A DNA stretch of 64,000 bases from the NCBI GenBank assembly GCA_902506565.1, contig LR732703.1, positions 1,322,525 through 1,386,524 of the forward strand, given 5' to 3'. The translations under genes and the position numbers were made by a program. This stretch comes from Burkholderiales bacterium 8X (GTDB taxonomy: Bacteria > Pseudomonadota > Gammaproteobacteria > Burkholderiales > Burkholderiaceae_C). Under the pieces are notes generated by a model, which saw only the letters and a program-made list of their open reading frames with translations, was not told where the DNA came from and did no database searches. Shown one piece after another: positions 1 to 7,135 of this stretch (within the stretch, counting starts at the first letter, position 1; each line of letters opens with the position of its first letter).

Positions 1-277
1 CCGCGGCGTAGCAGCCGTTGGCATGGCATTCCTGCAGGATCACGCCGGCCGCCCGCAGCGGCAGCCCGGCCCCGCCGTATTCCTCGGGGATCAGCGCAGC
101 CAGGTAGCCCGACTCGGTCATCGCCTGCACGAACTCGGCCGGGTAGGCTTCGCGCTTGTCGATGCCGCGCCAATATTCGTTCGGGAAATCGGCGCAGATG
201 CGGCGCACGCTGTCGCGGATCTCGGGATAGTCCTCGCCCAGCGCGAGGGTCACGGCTTCGTTCGAATCGTTGGTCAT
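1..277 (-). CDS. Acyl-CoA dehydrogenase, N-terminal part (runs off the window)
   Basis: The minus-strand reading frame opens at an ATG at 277 and stays open to the window edge, giving 92 residues. The visible part has the all-alpha N-terminal domain of acyl-CoA dehydrogenases: a start like MTNDSNEAVTLALGEDY, an EIRDSVRRICADF helix, and the family-typical IPEEYGGAGLPL motif near residues 69-80. The FAD-binding middle domain and the catalytic Glu lie outside the window. It is the last visible gene of the minus-strand group that begins with the Bug receptor, 42 bp after the HMG-CoA lyase stop. Family membership is clear. The acyl substrate (isovaleryl, glutaryl-like or other) cannot be told from this fragment. 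Confidence 0.85.
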   Translation of the reverse strand, partial: MTNDSNEAVTLALGEDYPEIRDSVRRICADFPNEYWRGIDKREAYPAEFVQAMTESGYLAALIPEEYGGAGLPLRAAGVILQECHANGCYAA

Positions 278-319
278 GGTGTTCGGGTAGTCGGTTTGTT
301 GGATCGTCGAGGCGACCGG

Positions 320-1282
320 TCAGGCGGGCATGCGCGCGCGCTCGGCCGCGGGTTGGTAGCGGGTCGGCAGGCCGGCGCGTGCCAGGCCGCCGTAGAGCGC
401 AGTGCCCGGGAGATTGCGCGCGACGATCTCGCGCACGGCCACCAGCTTCTGCAGGTCGACCCCGGTCCGCATACCCATCGCGTCGAGCATGAAGCAGAGG
501 TCGTCCATCACGATGTTGCCGGTCGCGCCGGGCGCGAACTGGCAGCCGCCGAGACCCGCGAGCGAGGCATCGAAGCGGCGCACGCCGCAGTCGAGCGCGG
601 CGGCCACGTTGGCGAGGCCCAGCCCGCGCGTGTCGTGGAAGTGCGCCGACACCGGCAGGCTGCCGACCTCGGCCATCACCGCCTTGAAGGCCGTTCGCAC
701 CGAGATCGGATCGGCATAGCCGACCGTGTCGGCGATCATGATCTCGTCCGCGCCGGCCTCGGCCAGCGCCACCGCATAGCGCACCACGTCCTCGACCGGT
801 ATGCGGCCCTCGTACGAGCAGCCCAGCGCGGTCGACAAGCCGCCGAGGAGCTGCGGCCGCCCGCCGTCGGGCTGGCTGCGCACCAGGTCGGCGATGCGGG
901 CGAAATCCGCGACCGAGTCTTCGCGCTCGCGCCGCACGTTCTTCTGGTTGTGGGTGCGGCTCACCGACATCACGAAGTTCAGCTTGTGGACGCCAAGCGC
1001 GATGCCGCGCTCGGCACCCTTGAGGTTGGGCACCAGCCCGAGCACGGTGAGGCCGTCGATGGCCAGGGCGCCTTCGACCACCTGCTGCGCGTCGACGAAC
1101 TGCGGCACCAGCTTGGGCGGAACGAAGGATGTGACCTCGATCTCGCGCACGCCGGCCTCGGCCTCCGCGCGGATCCAGGCCAGCTTCTGGTCGGTGGGGA
1201 AGAGGGCGTCGAGCATCTGCAGGCCATCGCGCAGGCCCACCTCGCAGACGGTCACATCGGTATCGGAAGCAGCTTGGGTCAT
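320..1282 (-). CDS. Hydroxymethylglutaryl-CoA lyase (HMGL family)
   Basis: This 320-residue DRE-TIM enzyme resembles 3-hydroxy-3-methylglutaryl-CoA lyase, which cleaves HMG-CoA to acetyl-CoA and acetoacetate. All family hallmarks are visible: EVGLRDGLQ with the catalytic Arg18-Asp19, the TSFVPPKLVPQ strand, the metal-binding HFHD motif with its two histidines, and the loop GLGGCQFAPGATGN with the catalytic Cys and conserved Asn. Length is normal. The ATG at 1282 has an AGGAG Shine-Dalgarno five bases upstream. It lies 25 bp after the enoyl-CoA hydratase gene and before the acyl-CoA dehydrogenase gene, so it probably performs the terminal carbon-carbon cleavage of that pathway. A related lyase acting on another 3-hydroxyacyl-CoA is possible. 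Confidence 0.9.
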   Translation of the reverse strand: MTQAASDTDVTVCEVGLRDGLQMLDALFPTDQKLAWIRAEAEAGVREIEVTSFVPPKLVPQFVDAQQVVEGALAIDGLTVLGLVPNLKGAERGIALGVHKLNFVMSVSRTHNQKNVRREREDSVADFARIADLVRSQPDGGRPQLLGGLSTALGCSYEGRIPVEDVVRYAVALAEAGADEIMIADTVGYADPISVRTAFKAVMAEVGSLPVSAHFHDTRGLGLANVAAALDCGVRRFDASLAGLGGCQFAPGATGNIVMDDLCFMLDAMGMRTGVDLQKLVAVREIVARNLPGTALYGGLARAGLPTRYQPAAERARMPA

Positions 1283-1307
1283 CTCGGGCTCCTCAAGGCG
1301 GTGGGGT

Positions 1308-2111
1308 TCATCGGGCGCGGAAGACAGGCTTGCGCTTCTCGTTGAAGGCGCTCACGCCTTCGAGCCGGTCCTCGGTCACGACCAGGCGGTTGTACGCCTC
1401 GATCTCGAAGCGGTAGCCGGTCAAAAGATCGACCTGCAGCCCGTGATGGATCGACTTCTTGGCCTGCCGGATCGCGAGCGGCGCGTTGTTCGCGATCTCG
1501 CCGGCGGTGGCCAGGGCCTGGTCGAGCAGGTCCGCCGTCGTCTCGCAGACCCGATTGACCAGCCCCCATTGCTCGGCCTCGTCGGCGCTGAAGGGCCTGG
1601 CCGTGAAGATCAGCTCCTTGGCGCGCCGCTCGCCCACCGCGCGTGCCAGTGTCTGGGTGCCGCCGCCGCCCGGCATGATGCCGAGCCGGGTTTCCGACAA
1701 GGCGAAGCGCGCGCTCTTGACCGCATAGACGAAGTCGCAACCCAGCACGGTCTCGCAACCGCCGCCGTAGGCATGGCCGTTGACCGCGGCGATCACCGGC
1801 ACCTGGCTCTCGAGCAGGGCCATGAAGGACCGCTCGAACAGTTCGTGCTGCGCGCGCCAGGCTTCGCTGGTCATGCCGTTGCGCTCCTTGAGGTCGCCGC
1901 CGGCACAGAACGCGCGATCGCCCGCGCCGGTCAGCACCACCGCGCGGATCTCGCCGGGCTCGGCACCCAGGCGGGTCCAGAGGTCGAGCGTGTCGCGGCC
2001 CATCTGCGTGTTGATGGCGTTCAGCGCAGCGGGTCGGTCGAGCGTCACCTTGAGCAGGTGGTCGCCGATCTTCTCGAGCCGCAATGTTTCGTAAGTCGGA
2101 AAGTCGCTCAT
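1308..2111 (-). CDS. Enoyl-CoA hydratase/isomerase family protein
   Basis: A 267-residue crotonase-superfamily protein. The oxyanion-hole segments are visible as AFCAGGDLKE (near residue 68) and NGHAYGGGCE (near 113). The second segment carries the catalytic-type Glu, and a further acidic position lies in the ETRLGIMPGGGG motif. The start ATG at 2111 overlaps the CoA-transferase stop as ATGA, indicating translational coupling. Together with HMG-CoA lyase and an acyl-CoA dehydrogenase, a 3-methylglutaconyl-CoA hydratase (AUH/LiuC-like) role is attractive. The crotonase fold alone does not fix the substrate, so that assignment is inference. Confidence 0.88.
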   Translation of the reverse strand: MSDFPTYETLRLEKIGDHLLKVTLDRPAALNAINTQMGRDTLDLWTRLGAEPGEIRAVVLTGAGDRAFCAGGDLKERNGMTSEAWRAQHELFERSFMALLESQVPVIAAVNGHAYGGGCETVLGCDFVYAVKSARFALSETRLGIMPGGGGTQTLARAVGERRAKELIFTARPFSADEAEQWGLVNRVCETTADLLDQALATAGEIANNAPLAIRQAKKSIHHGLQVDLLTGYRFEIEAYNRLVVTEDRLEGVSAFNEKRKPVFRAR

Positions 2112-3277
2112 CCATCCACCTTCTCGGAATCCATCAGTCGGTCGGTATCGGCGCCCAGCGCGGGCGAGGCGGAGCGCGGCTGCGGCCGCTCGCCGTCGAA
2201 GCTGATCGGCAGGCCGATCATCGGAATGCTGGCGCCGGGCACCGGTTGCAGCATGCCGAGGGCGCGGGTCTGTTCGTGCGCCAGCATCTGCTGCACGTTC
2301 TGCACCGGCGCACAGGGCACGCCGGCCTGGTCGAGCAAAGCCGACCAGTGGGCGTTGCCCTGGGTCTGCATCACGCCCTCGATCGCCTCGTTGAGCGCCG
2401 CGATGTTGCGAACCCGGTCCGGGTTGCCGATGAAGCGGGGGTCCGAGGTCCATTCCGGATGGCCGAGCACGTTGCAGAAGCCGCGGAACAACTTGTCGTT
2501 GCCGGCCGCCACCACCAGCTCGCCATCTGCGGTGCGAAAGGCGCGGTAGGGCGCGATGCCGACCTGGCCGGACCCGACCTTGCGCGGCATCTCGTTCGAT
2601 GCCAGGTACTGGGCCGAATGCATCGTCATCCAGGCGGTCGCGGTTTCGAACAACGACACGTCGACCACGCCGCCGACGCCGGTCGTCTTGCAGCGCAGCA
2701 GCGCCGACACGATGCCGATCGCGCCCCACATCGCGGTGCCGATGTCGATGATCGAAGGCCCGACCCGGACCGATGGCCAGCCTTCCTCGCCGACCACGCT
2801 CATGATCCCGCCGAAGGCCTGCATCAAGGGGTCGTAGCCGGGATGGGAGGCGAGCGGCCCCTTGGCACCGAAGGCGCCGAGGTTGCAGTACACGAGGCTG
2901 GGCTTGCGGGCGAGCAGCGCCTCGGCGCCGAGCCCGAGCGCGTCGGCCTGGCCGGGCCGCAGGTTCTGCAGCACCACGTCGGCACGCTCGACGATCAGCT
3001 CGATCAGGCGTTCGCGCTGCGCCGGATCGCGCAGGCTGCACACCACCGATTGCTTGTTGCGATTGAGCGATTGAAAGGTGGCGGCCGCGCCGTCGACGAA
3101 GGGCGGCCCCCAATTGCGGGCATCGTCGCCCTCGGGCTTCTCGACCTTGATGACCTCGGCGCCGAGATCGCCGAGGATCTGCCCGGCGTACGGGGCTGCC
3201 ACGCTGTGGCCGAACTCGATCACGACCATGCCGGCCAGCGGCAGCGTCGACGGAATGGCGGTTTTTTCTGCTGTCAT
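2108..3277 (-). CDS. CaiB/BaiF (class III) CoA-transferase
   Basis: A 389-residue class III CoA-transferase, the family that moves CoA between carboxylic acids through an aspartyl-CoA intermediate. Typical features are the N-terminal LAGMVVIEFGHSVAAPYAG segment, GAEVIKVEKPEGDD, LNRNKQSV, and the GYDPLMQAFGG stretch whose Asp matches the family catalytic Asp. ATG 3277 is chosen as the start. An upstream in-frame GTG at 3304 overlaps the Bug stop as GTGA and would add nine residues; neither has a strong Shine-Dalgarno. Its stop overlaps the enoyl-CoA hydratase start. It probably activates the acid imported by the system, but the substrate is not identifiable from sequence. Confidence 0.9.
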   Translation of the reverse strand: MTAEKTAIPSTLPLAGMVVIEFGHSVAAPYAGQILGDLGAEVIKVEKPEGDDARNWGPPFVDGAAATFQSLNRNKQSVVCSLRDPAQRERLIELIVERADVVLQNLRPGQADALGLGAEALLARKPSLVYCNLGAFGAKGPLASHPGYDPLMQAFGGIMSVVGEEGWPSVRVGPSIIDIGTAMWGAIGIVSALLRCKTTGVGGVVDVSLFETATAWMTMHSAQYLASNEMPRKVGSGQVGIAPYRAFRTADGELVVAAGNDKLFRGFCNVLGHPEWTSDPRFIGNPDRVRNIAALNEAIEGVMQTQGNAHWSALLDQAGVPCAPVQNVQQMLAHEQTRALGMLQPVPGASIPMIGLPISFDGERPQPRSASPALGADTDRLMDSEKVDG

Positions 3278-3300
3278 GGATGCGAGAAAAATAGGACCGC

Positions 3301-4272
3301 TCACTCGGGCTGGATGCCGATGGCCTTGATCAGCGTGCCGCGCTTTTCATAGTCGGCCTTCTGCTGCGCCGCGAACTGCTGTGCGGTGCTGCCCACCACC
3401 AGCAGGCCGGCGGCATCGAGCTTGGCGGCAACGTCGGGCGCGGCGAGCGCCTTCACGATCGAGTCGTGCAGCCGGGTGACGATCGGCGCCGGCAGGTTCG
3501 GCGGGCCGAAGAAGCCGAGCCAGGACGACATCTCGAAGCCGGGCAGGGTCTCGGCAATTGTCGGCACGTTCGGAAGCCCCGGGTAGCGCTCCTTCTCCGT
3601 TACGCCCAGCACCTTGAGCTTGCCGCCCTGGATCTGCGCGGCCACGGTCACGTAGCTCGAGAAGATGATCGGGATCTGTCCGCCGAGCACGTCGGTCGCG
3701 GCCGGGCCGCCGCCCTTGTAGGGCACGTGGACCATCTCGATGCCGGCCATCTGGTTGAGCATGGCGCCCGAGAGGTGATGCGGCGAGCCCTGGCCGGCGC
3801 TGCCGTACGACACCTTGCCCGGGTTCTTCTTGGCGTAGTCGATCAGCTCGCGCACGTTGTTCGGCGGGAACGACGGATGCGCGACCAGCACCAGGATGTT
3901 CTTGGCGGCGAGCGTGATCGGGGTCACGTCCTTCAGCACGTCGAACGGAAAGTTCTTGAAGAGGTGCGCATTGGAGGTGTGCGTCGCGTCCGTCGCCAGC
4001 AAGAAGGTGTAGCCGTCGGGCGCCGCCTTGGCGACGAAGTCGGAGCCGATGTTGCCGCTCGCGCCGCCCTTGTTGTCGACCACCACCGGCTGGCCCAGCT
4101 CCTCGCCGACCTTCTGTCCGACCAGGCGCGCGACCGCATCGGTCGAGGCGCCGGGCGGGTAGGGCACCACCATCTTGATCGGCTTGTTCGGGTAGGCCGA
4201 CTGGGCCGCGGCCGCCATCGAGAAACCCAACACCGCGAGGGCCGCGGCGGCCCGGCGAAACCATCCTTGCAT
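3301..4272 (-). CDS. Bug-family tripartite tricarboxylate transporter receptor (periplasmic)
   Basis: A 323-residue periplasmic solute-binding protein of the Bug/TctC family, expanded in Burkholderiales. The N-terminus is a Sec signal peptide (basic MQGWFRR, hydrophobic core, AAAAQS cleavage region), followed by the family signature YPNKPIKMVVPYPPGASTD and later GSAGQGSPHHLSG. No TctA or TctB membrane subunits are in the window, as is common for orphan Bug genes. It is the first gene of the CoA-thioester group and lies directly downstream of the GntR gene and its putative operator. It probably captures the carboxylate that the CoA-transferase activates; this is inferred from context. Confidence 0.9.
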   Translation of the reverse strand: MQGWFRRAAAALAVLGFSMAAAAQSAYPNKPIKMVVPYPPGASTDAVARLVGQKVGEELGQPVVVDNKGGASGNIGSDFVAKAAPDGYTFLLATDATHTSNAHLFKNFPFDVLKDVTPITLAAKNILVLVAHPSFPPNNVRELIDYAKKNPGKVSYGSAGQGSPHHLSGAMLNQMAGIEMVHVPYKGGGPAATDVLGGQIPIIFSSYVTVAAQIQGGKLKVLGVTEKERYPGLPNVPTIAETLPGFEMSSWLGFFGPPNLPAPIVTRLHDSIVKALAAPDVAAKLDAAGLLVVGSTAQQFAAQQKADYEKRGTLIKAIGIQPE

Positions 4273-4340
4273 GCTGTCTCCTGTGCCCGCGAGCCACCGG
4301 CCGGCGACATGCGGCTCAGAGCGGTTGCAGTCATTTTCCT

Positions 4341-4366
4341 AATGTCCGGACATTATCGGACAGGGG
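4341..4366. promoter_or_regulatory. Palindromic operator candidate for the GntR regulator
   Basis: The 191-bp gap between the GntR gene and the Bug gene contains a perfect 14-bp palindrome, AATGTCCGGACATT (4341-4354). An additional half-site TCGGACA follows at 4356-4362. Read on the minus strand the arrangement is TGTCCGATAATGTCCGGACATT, two TGTCCG-type half-sites and one inverse. It lies about 70 bp upstream of the Bug start codon, where a repressor could block the promoter. GntR/HutC regulators bind short inverted repeats of this kind. Binding by the neighbouring regulator is inference. Confidence 0.55.
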
Positions 4367-4463
4367 TGCAGGATGAGTCAACGCGAAGTCCCCGCAAGCT
4401 TGGGTTGCGACAGGCCGCAAACGACGCGGTCGTGCGGCGGGCTGCCGCCGCCGCGCAGGCGTC

Positions 4464-5258
4464 TCAGGCGTAGTCGAGCCGCCAGCGGGTGGAGAGCTTG
4501 AAGCGGTTCTGCGGATAGATGTTGATCGACACGGACATCAGCGCATCGCCTTTGCCGAGGTAGTACCGAAGCACGTACAGCGCGGGGCTGCCGGCCCTTG
4601 CGCCGAGCAGCGAGCCGACCTTCTTGCCGATGGCGATGCAGCTGATCTCTTGCCGAACCTCGCTCACCTTCTCGCCGTGCAGGTCTTCGATGAGCCGATA
4701 GATGGTGACGCCGGCTTCGTGGATGCGCTCACGGATTCGCTCGTAGGCCGGATGCACCAGCATCTCGGTGTATGAGATCGGCTGCTCGCTGCCCGCCGGA
4801 TAGCGCAGCGTCGAGAACTTGAGCCATCGCTGCCCGCGCGCCTCACTGAGGATGTCTGCAAGTTCGCCTTCGATCCGCACCCATTCCTCCGAGAGGATCT
4901 TCAGTTGTGTCTGCTTGGTGTAGTGCACCAGGTCCGCGATGTCGGAGATGGTGGCCATGTAGCGCGATTGAGTGCTGGCCGATTTGACGGTGGTGCCGAT
5001 GCCCGCCCGCCGCGTGATCAGACCCATGTCGGTCAGTTTGCGGATGGCTTCCCGAGCGGTGTAGCGCGAAACCCCGTAGTGCTCCGCGATCTCGACTTCG
5101 GGTGGAAGCATGTCGCCGATGCCGTAGCGACCTCGTTCGATGTCGCCGATCAATGCGTCGGCCACCATCTGGTACCGCGGCCCGGCGCTGCCGAGGCGGG
5201 TAGATGGAGCGGAGTGCGGCGCAGCCTTGGTTGGACGAGGGTTCTTCTTGATGCTCAT
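4464..5258 (-). CDS. GntR-family (HutC subfamily) transcriptional regulator
   Basis: A 264-residue regulator. Residues about 28-95 form a GntR winged helix: YQMVADALIGDIERGRYG, then LPPEVEIAEHYGVSRYTARE and a G-I-G-T-T wing. The remainder matches the UTRA effector-binding fold of the HutC subfamily (for example LSEARGQRW and the late ALYVLRYYLG strand). The first 25 residues are basic and probably disordered. It is on the same strand as, and directly upstream of, the Bug/CoA-transferase genes, with a palindrome in the gap. Local control of that pathway by a carboxylate or CoA-ester ligand is the likely role. The effector is unknown. Confidence 0.9.
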   Translation of the reverse strand: MSIKKNPRPTKAAPHSAPSTRLGSAGPRYQMVADALIGDIERGRYGIGDMLPPEVEIAEHYGVSRYTAREAIRKLTDMGLITRRAGIGTTVKSASTQSRYMATISDIADLVHYTKQTQLKILSEEWVRIEGELADILSEARGQRWLKFSTLRYPAGSEQPISYTEMLVHPAYERIRERIHEAGVTIYRLIEDLHGEKVSEVRQEISCIAIGKKVGSLLGARAGSPALYVLRYYLGKGDALMSVSINIYPQNRFKLSTRWRLDYA

Positions 5259-5418
5259 GAAGGCGTGCAGAAGGCGGGCATGCGTGGCGGCGACAGTTAG
5301 TAGGGCGGTGCTTCGGGAAGAAGGCCCGCCAACGAATGGGGACGCCGTCGATGCGGGTATGCGTGGAGCTGCACCGACGCCGCCGGATCATATGCGCGGC
5401 GCCAGTCCTGCTTCAGCC

Positions 5419-5445
5419 GCTTTCGCACCGTGCTCGTGCGAAAGC
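5419..5445. terminator. Perfect 10-bp inverted repeat downstream of iorB
   Basis: GCTTTCGCAC and GTGCGAAAGC form a perfect 10-bp stem with a 7-nt loop, beginning 8 bp past the iorB stop codon on the minus strand. No U-tract follows in that direction, so it is either a Rho-type 3' end hairpin or a weak terminator. The stem is directly visible; the function is inferred from position. Confidence 0.45.
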
Positions 5446-5452
5446 CGTGATT

Positions 5453-7090
5453 TCACACGCCGGTCGTGCCGGCCCGCGCGCCTGCAGCCGCGCCTGCCCG
5501 CGGCCGCTTCATCCAGCGAATCGGCTGCGCCTTCACCGGGCGTGCCGGCGCACCATGCCGCACCAGGGCCGCGTCCAGCGCCTTGCCGGCGTCGTCGGAC
5601 AGCGCGGCTTCGCGCGCAGCGGCGATCGCCTGCGCTCGAACGGCGGGCGAGCCGTCCGGAAGCGGGGCGGCGGCCAGGTGGTCGATGACGTGCAGCAGGT
5701 TTTCCTTGCCGCGCTCGTTGGTGCTGCCGTAACCCTTGATCAAGCGACCGCACAAGGCGATCTGGTGGCCGAGCGCCCAATCGGTGCGGGTGCCCGCGAC
5801 CACGGCCGCCAGCCAGCGCTCGATCAGGGCCTGCTCCTCGGCGAAGCGGCTGCCGCGCTTGCGCAGCCACCGCAGCGACGACAGCAGCCGGAGCGAGGCC
5901 ATGCCGAAGACCGAATGGCTGCCCACCTGGAGCGGCAGCGCCCAGGGCGACTGGCGCCGCCGGTCCCAGGCCGTGATGCGGCGAGCGAGCGGCTTCGGCA
6001 TCAGTGCCGCGAACTCCGGCGCGCCGGGCTTGAAGTGGTCGTAGACCTTCACGATGTCGTCGTCGCCGGCCTTGACCTCGCCGCGCACCCGCTCGGCCCG
6101 GCTCCTGCGGCTCTTGAGTTCGGCCACCCGCACGATGTCGTCGAAGGCCATCCAGAGTGCCAGCCAGCGCGCCATCTCGTGCGTCACCTCGAAGCCGCCG
6201 GCGGCGCTCGGGTCGGACATGCGTTCGGCTTCGAGCACCTTCTGCAGCCGCTCGACATAGAGGTCGGCGTAGGCCGCATCCTGGTAGTCGAGCACCCGCG
6301 CATGGCCGAGCGCGAGCATGCCGCGAAGCTGCGGCGGGAAGCGGTTGGCGACCGAATCCGGCAGCGCGTGCGCGGGAAGCGTGTCTTCCGGCGTGCTGGC
6401 CATGAGGCGGCTCACCAGCGCCGCCTGCTCGCGCGGGCCGTTGACTGCATCGAAGGCCTTGGCGAAGCCGCGCAGGCTCGCGGCCGCCATCTTGCTGACC
6501 TTCTCGGGTGCGCTGGTGTCGCCGCCGCGCACCACGGTCTCGTAGGCTTCGCGCGGAAACGGAAAGAGGCCGCTGCCGGCGATGGCGCCCAGCATCACGG
6601 CGCTCACGATGGTGCCGGCCTCGCGCGCCGCAGCGCCCATGTCGAACACGTGATGCTCGCGGCTGAACGACTTGATCACGTCCAACAGGCGCGTGGCGTC
6701 GGCGCGGCCGTCGCCCGGCTGCATCCGCTCGGCCGTGGTGAAGGTCCGGCTCGACGAGCTGATCACCAGCGTGCGCTGCGGTGCGCTCATGCCGTTGCCG
6801 ATCTGGCGCACCGTCTCGAGCAGTTCGGACGAGATGATGGCGTCGAGTGCGCCGGGCACCGGGCTCAGGCTGAAGATCGGCTTGCGCCCGCCGAGCTCGG
6901 CCAGCGGCACCGGAAAGACTTCGATGTAGTAGGTGGTGGCGCCGGTTCGCTGCGCCACGCCGGGGATCGAGGTGCTCTGCGCCGCATAGCCCGCGTGGCG
7001 GGCGATGTCGACCAGCCATTCGGTCAGGACGCCGCCGCCTTCGCCGCCGAGGGCGCAGACCAGGAGGGTGATGGGTTGGGTCTTGTTCAT
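5453..7090 (-). CDS. iorB: Indolepyruvate oxidoreductase beta subunit, long form
   Basis: A 545-residue protein. The first ~200 residues match the gamma-type pyruvate/ketoisovalerate oxidoreductase fold of IorB (LLVCALGGEGGGVLTEWLVDIA, then SIPGVAQRTGATTYY). A long helical C-terminal extension of roughly 300 residues follows, of the kind found in aerobic proteobacterial IorB proteins (DUF6537-like, from memory). It acts with IorA in CoA-dependent oxidative decarboxylation of aryl pyruvates such as indolepyruvate. The gene follows iorA after a 45-bp gap on the same strand, so the two are probably co-transcribed. Starts at ATG 7090 with a weak Shine-Dalgarno. The C-terminal tail is Ala/Arg-rich. 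Confidence 0.88.
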   Translation of the reverse strand: MNKTQPITLLVCALGGEGGGVLTEWLVDIARHAGYAAQSTSIPGVAQRTGATTYYIEVFPVPLAELGGRKPIFSLSPVPGALDAIISSELLETVRQIGNGMSAPQRTLVISSSSRTFTTAERMQPGDGRADATRLLDVIKSFSREHHVFDMGAAAREAGTIVSAVMLGAIAGSGLFPFPREAYETVVRGGDTSAPEKVSKMAAASLRGFAKAFDAVNGPREQAALVSRLMASTPEDTLPAHALPDSVANRFPPQLRGMLALGHARVLDYQDAAYADLYVERLQKVLEAERMSDPSAAGGFEVTHEMARWLALWMAFDDIVRVAELKSRRSRAERVRGEVKAGDDDIVKVYDHFKPGAPEFAALMPKPLARRITAWDRRRQSPWALPLQVGSHSVFGMASLRLLSSLRWLRKRGSRFAEEQALIERWLAAVVAGTRTDWALGHQIALCGRLIKGYGSTNERGKENLLHVIDHLAAAPLPDGSPAVRAQAIAAAREAALSDDAGKALDAALVRHGAPARPVKAQPIRWMKRPRAGAAAGARAGTTGV

Positions 7091-7135
7091 CGGGTTCGTG
7101 TATTCGTTCGGATGGAGTCGATGCTTCGGTCTTGA

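Noticed and set aside
3277..3304. GTG start at 3304 for the CoA-transferase
   Set aside because: It would give a GTGA overlap with the Bug stop, but the extra nine residues lack family similarity and there is no Shine-Dalgarno; ATG 3277 is kept, with the GTG as an alternative.
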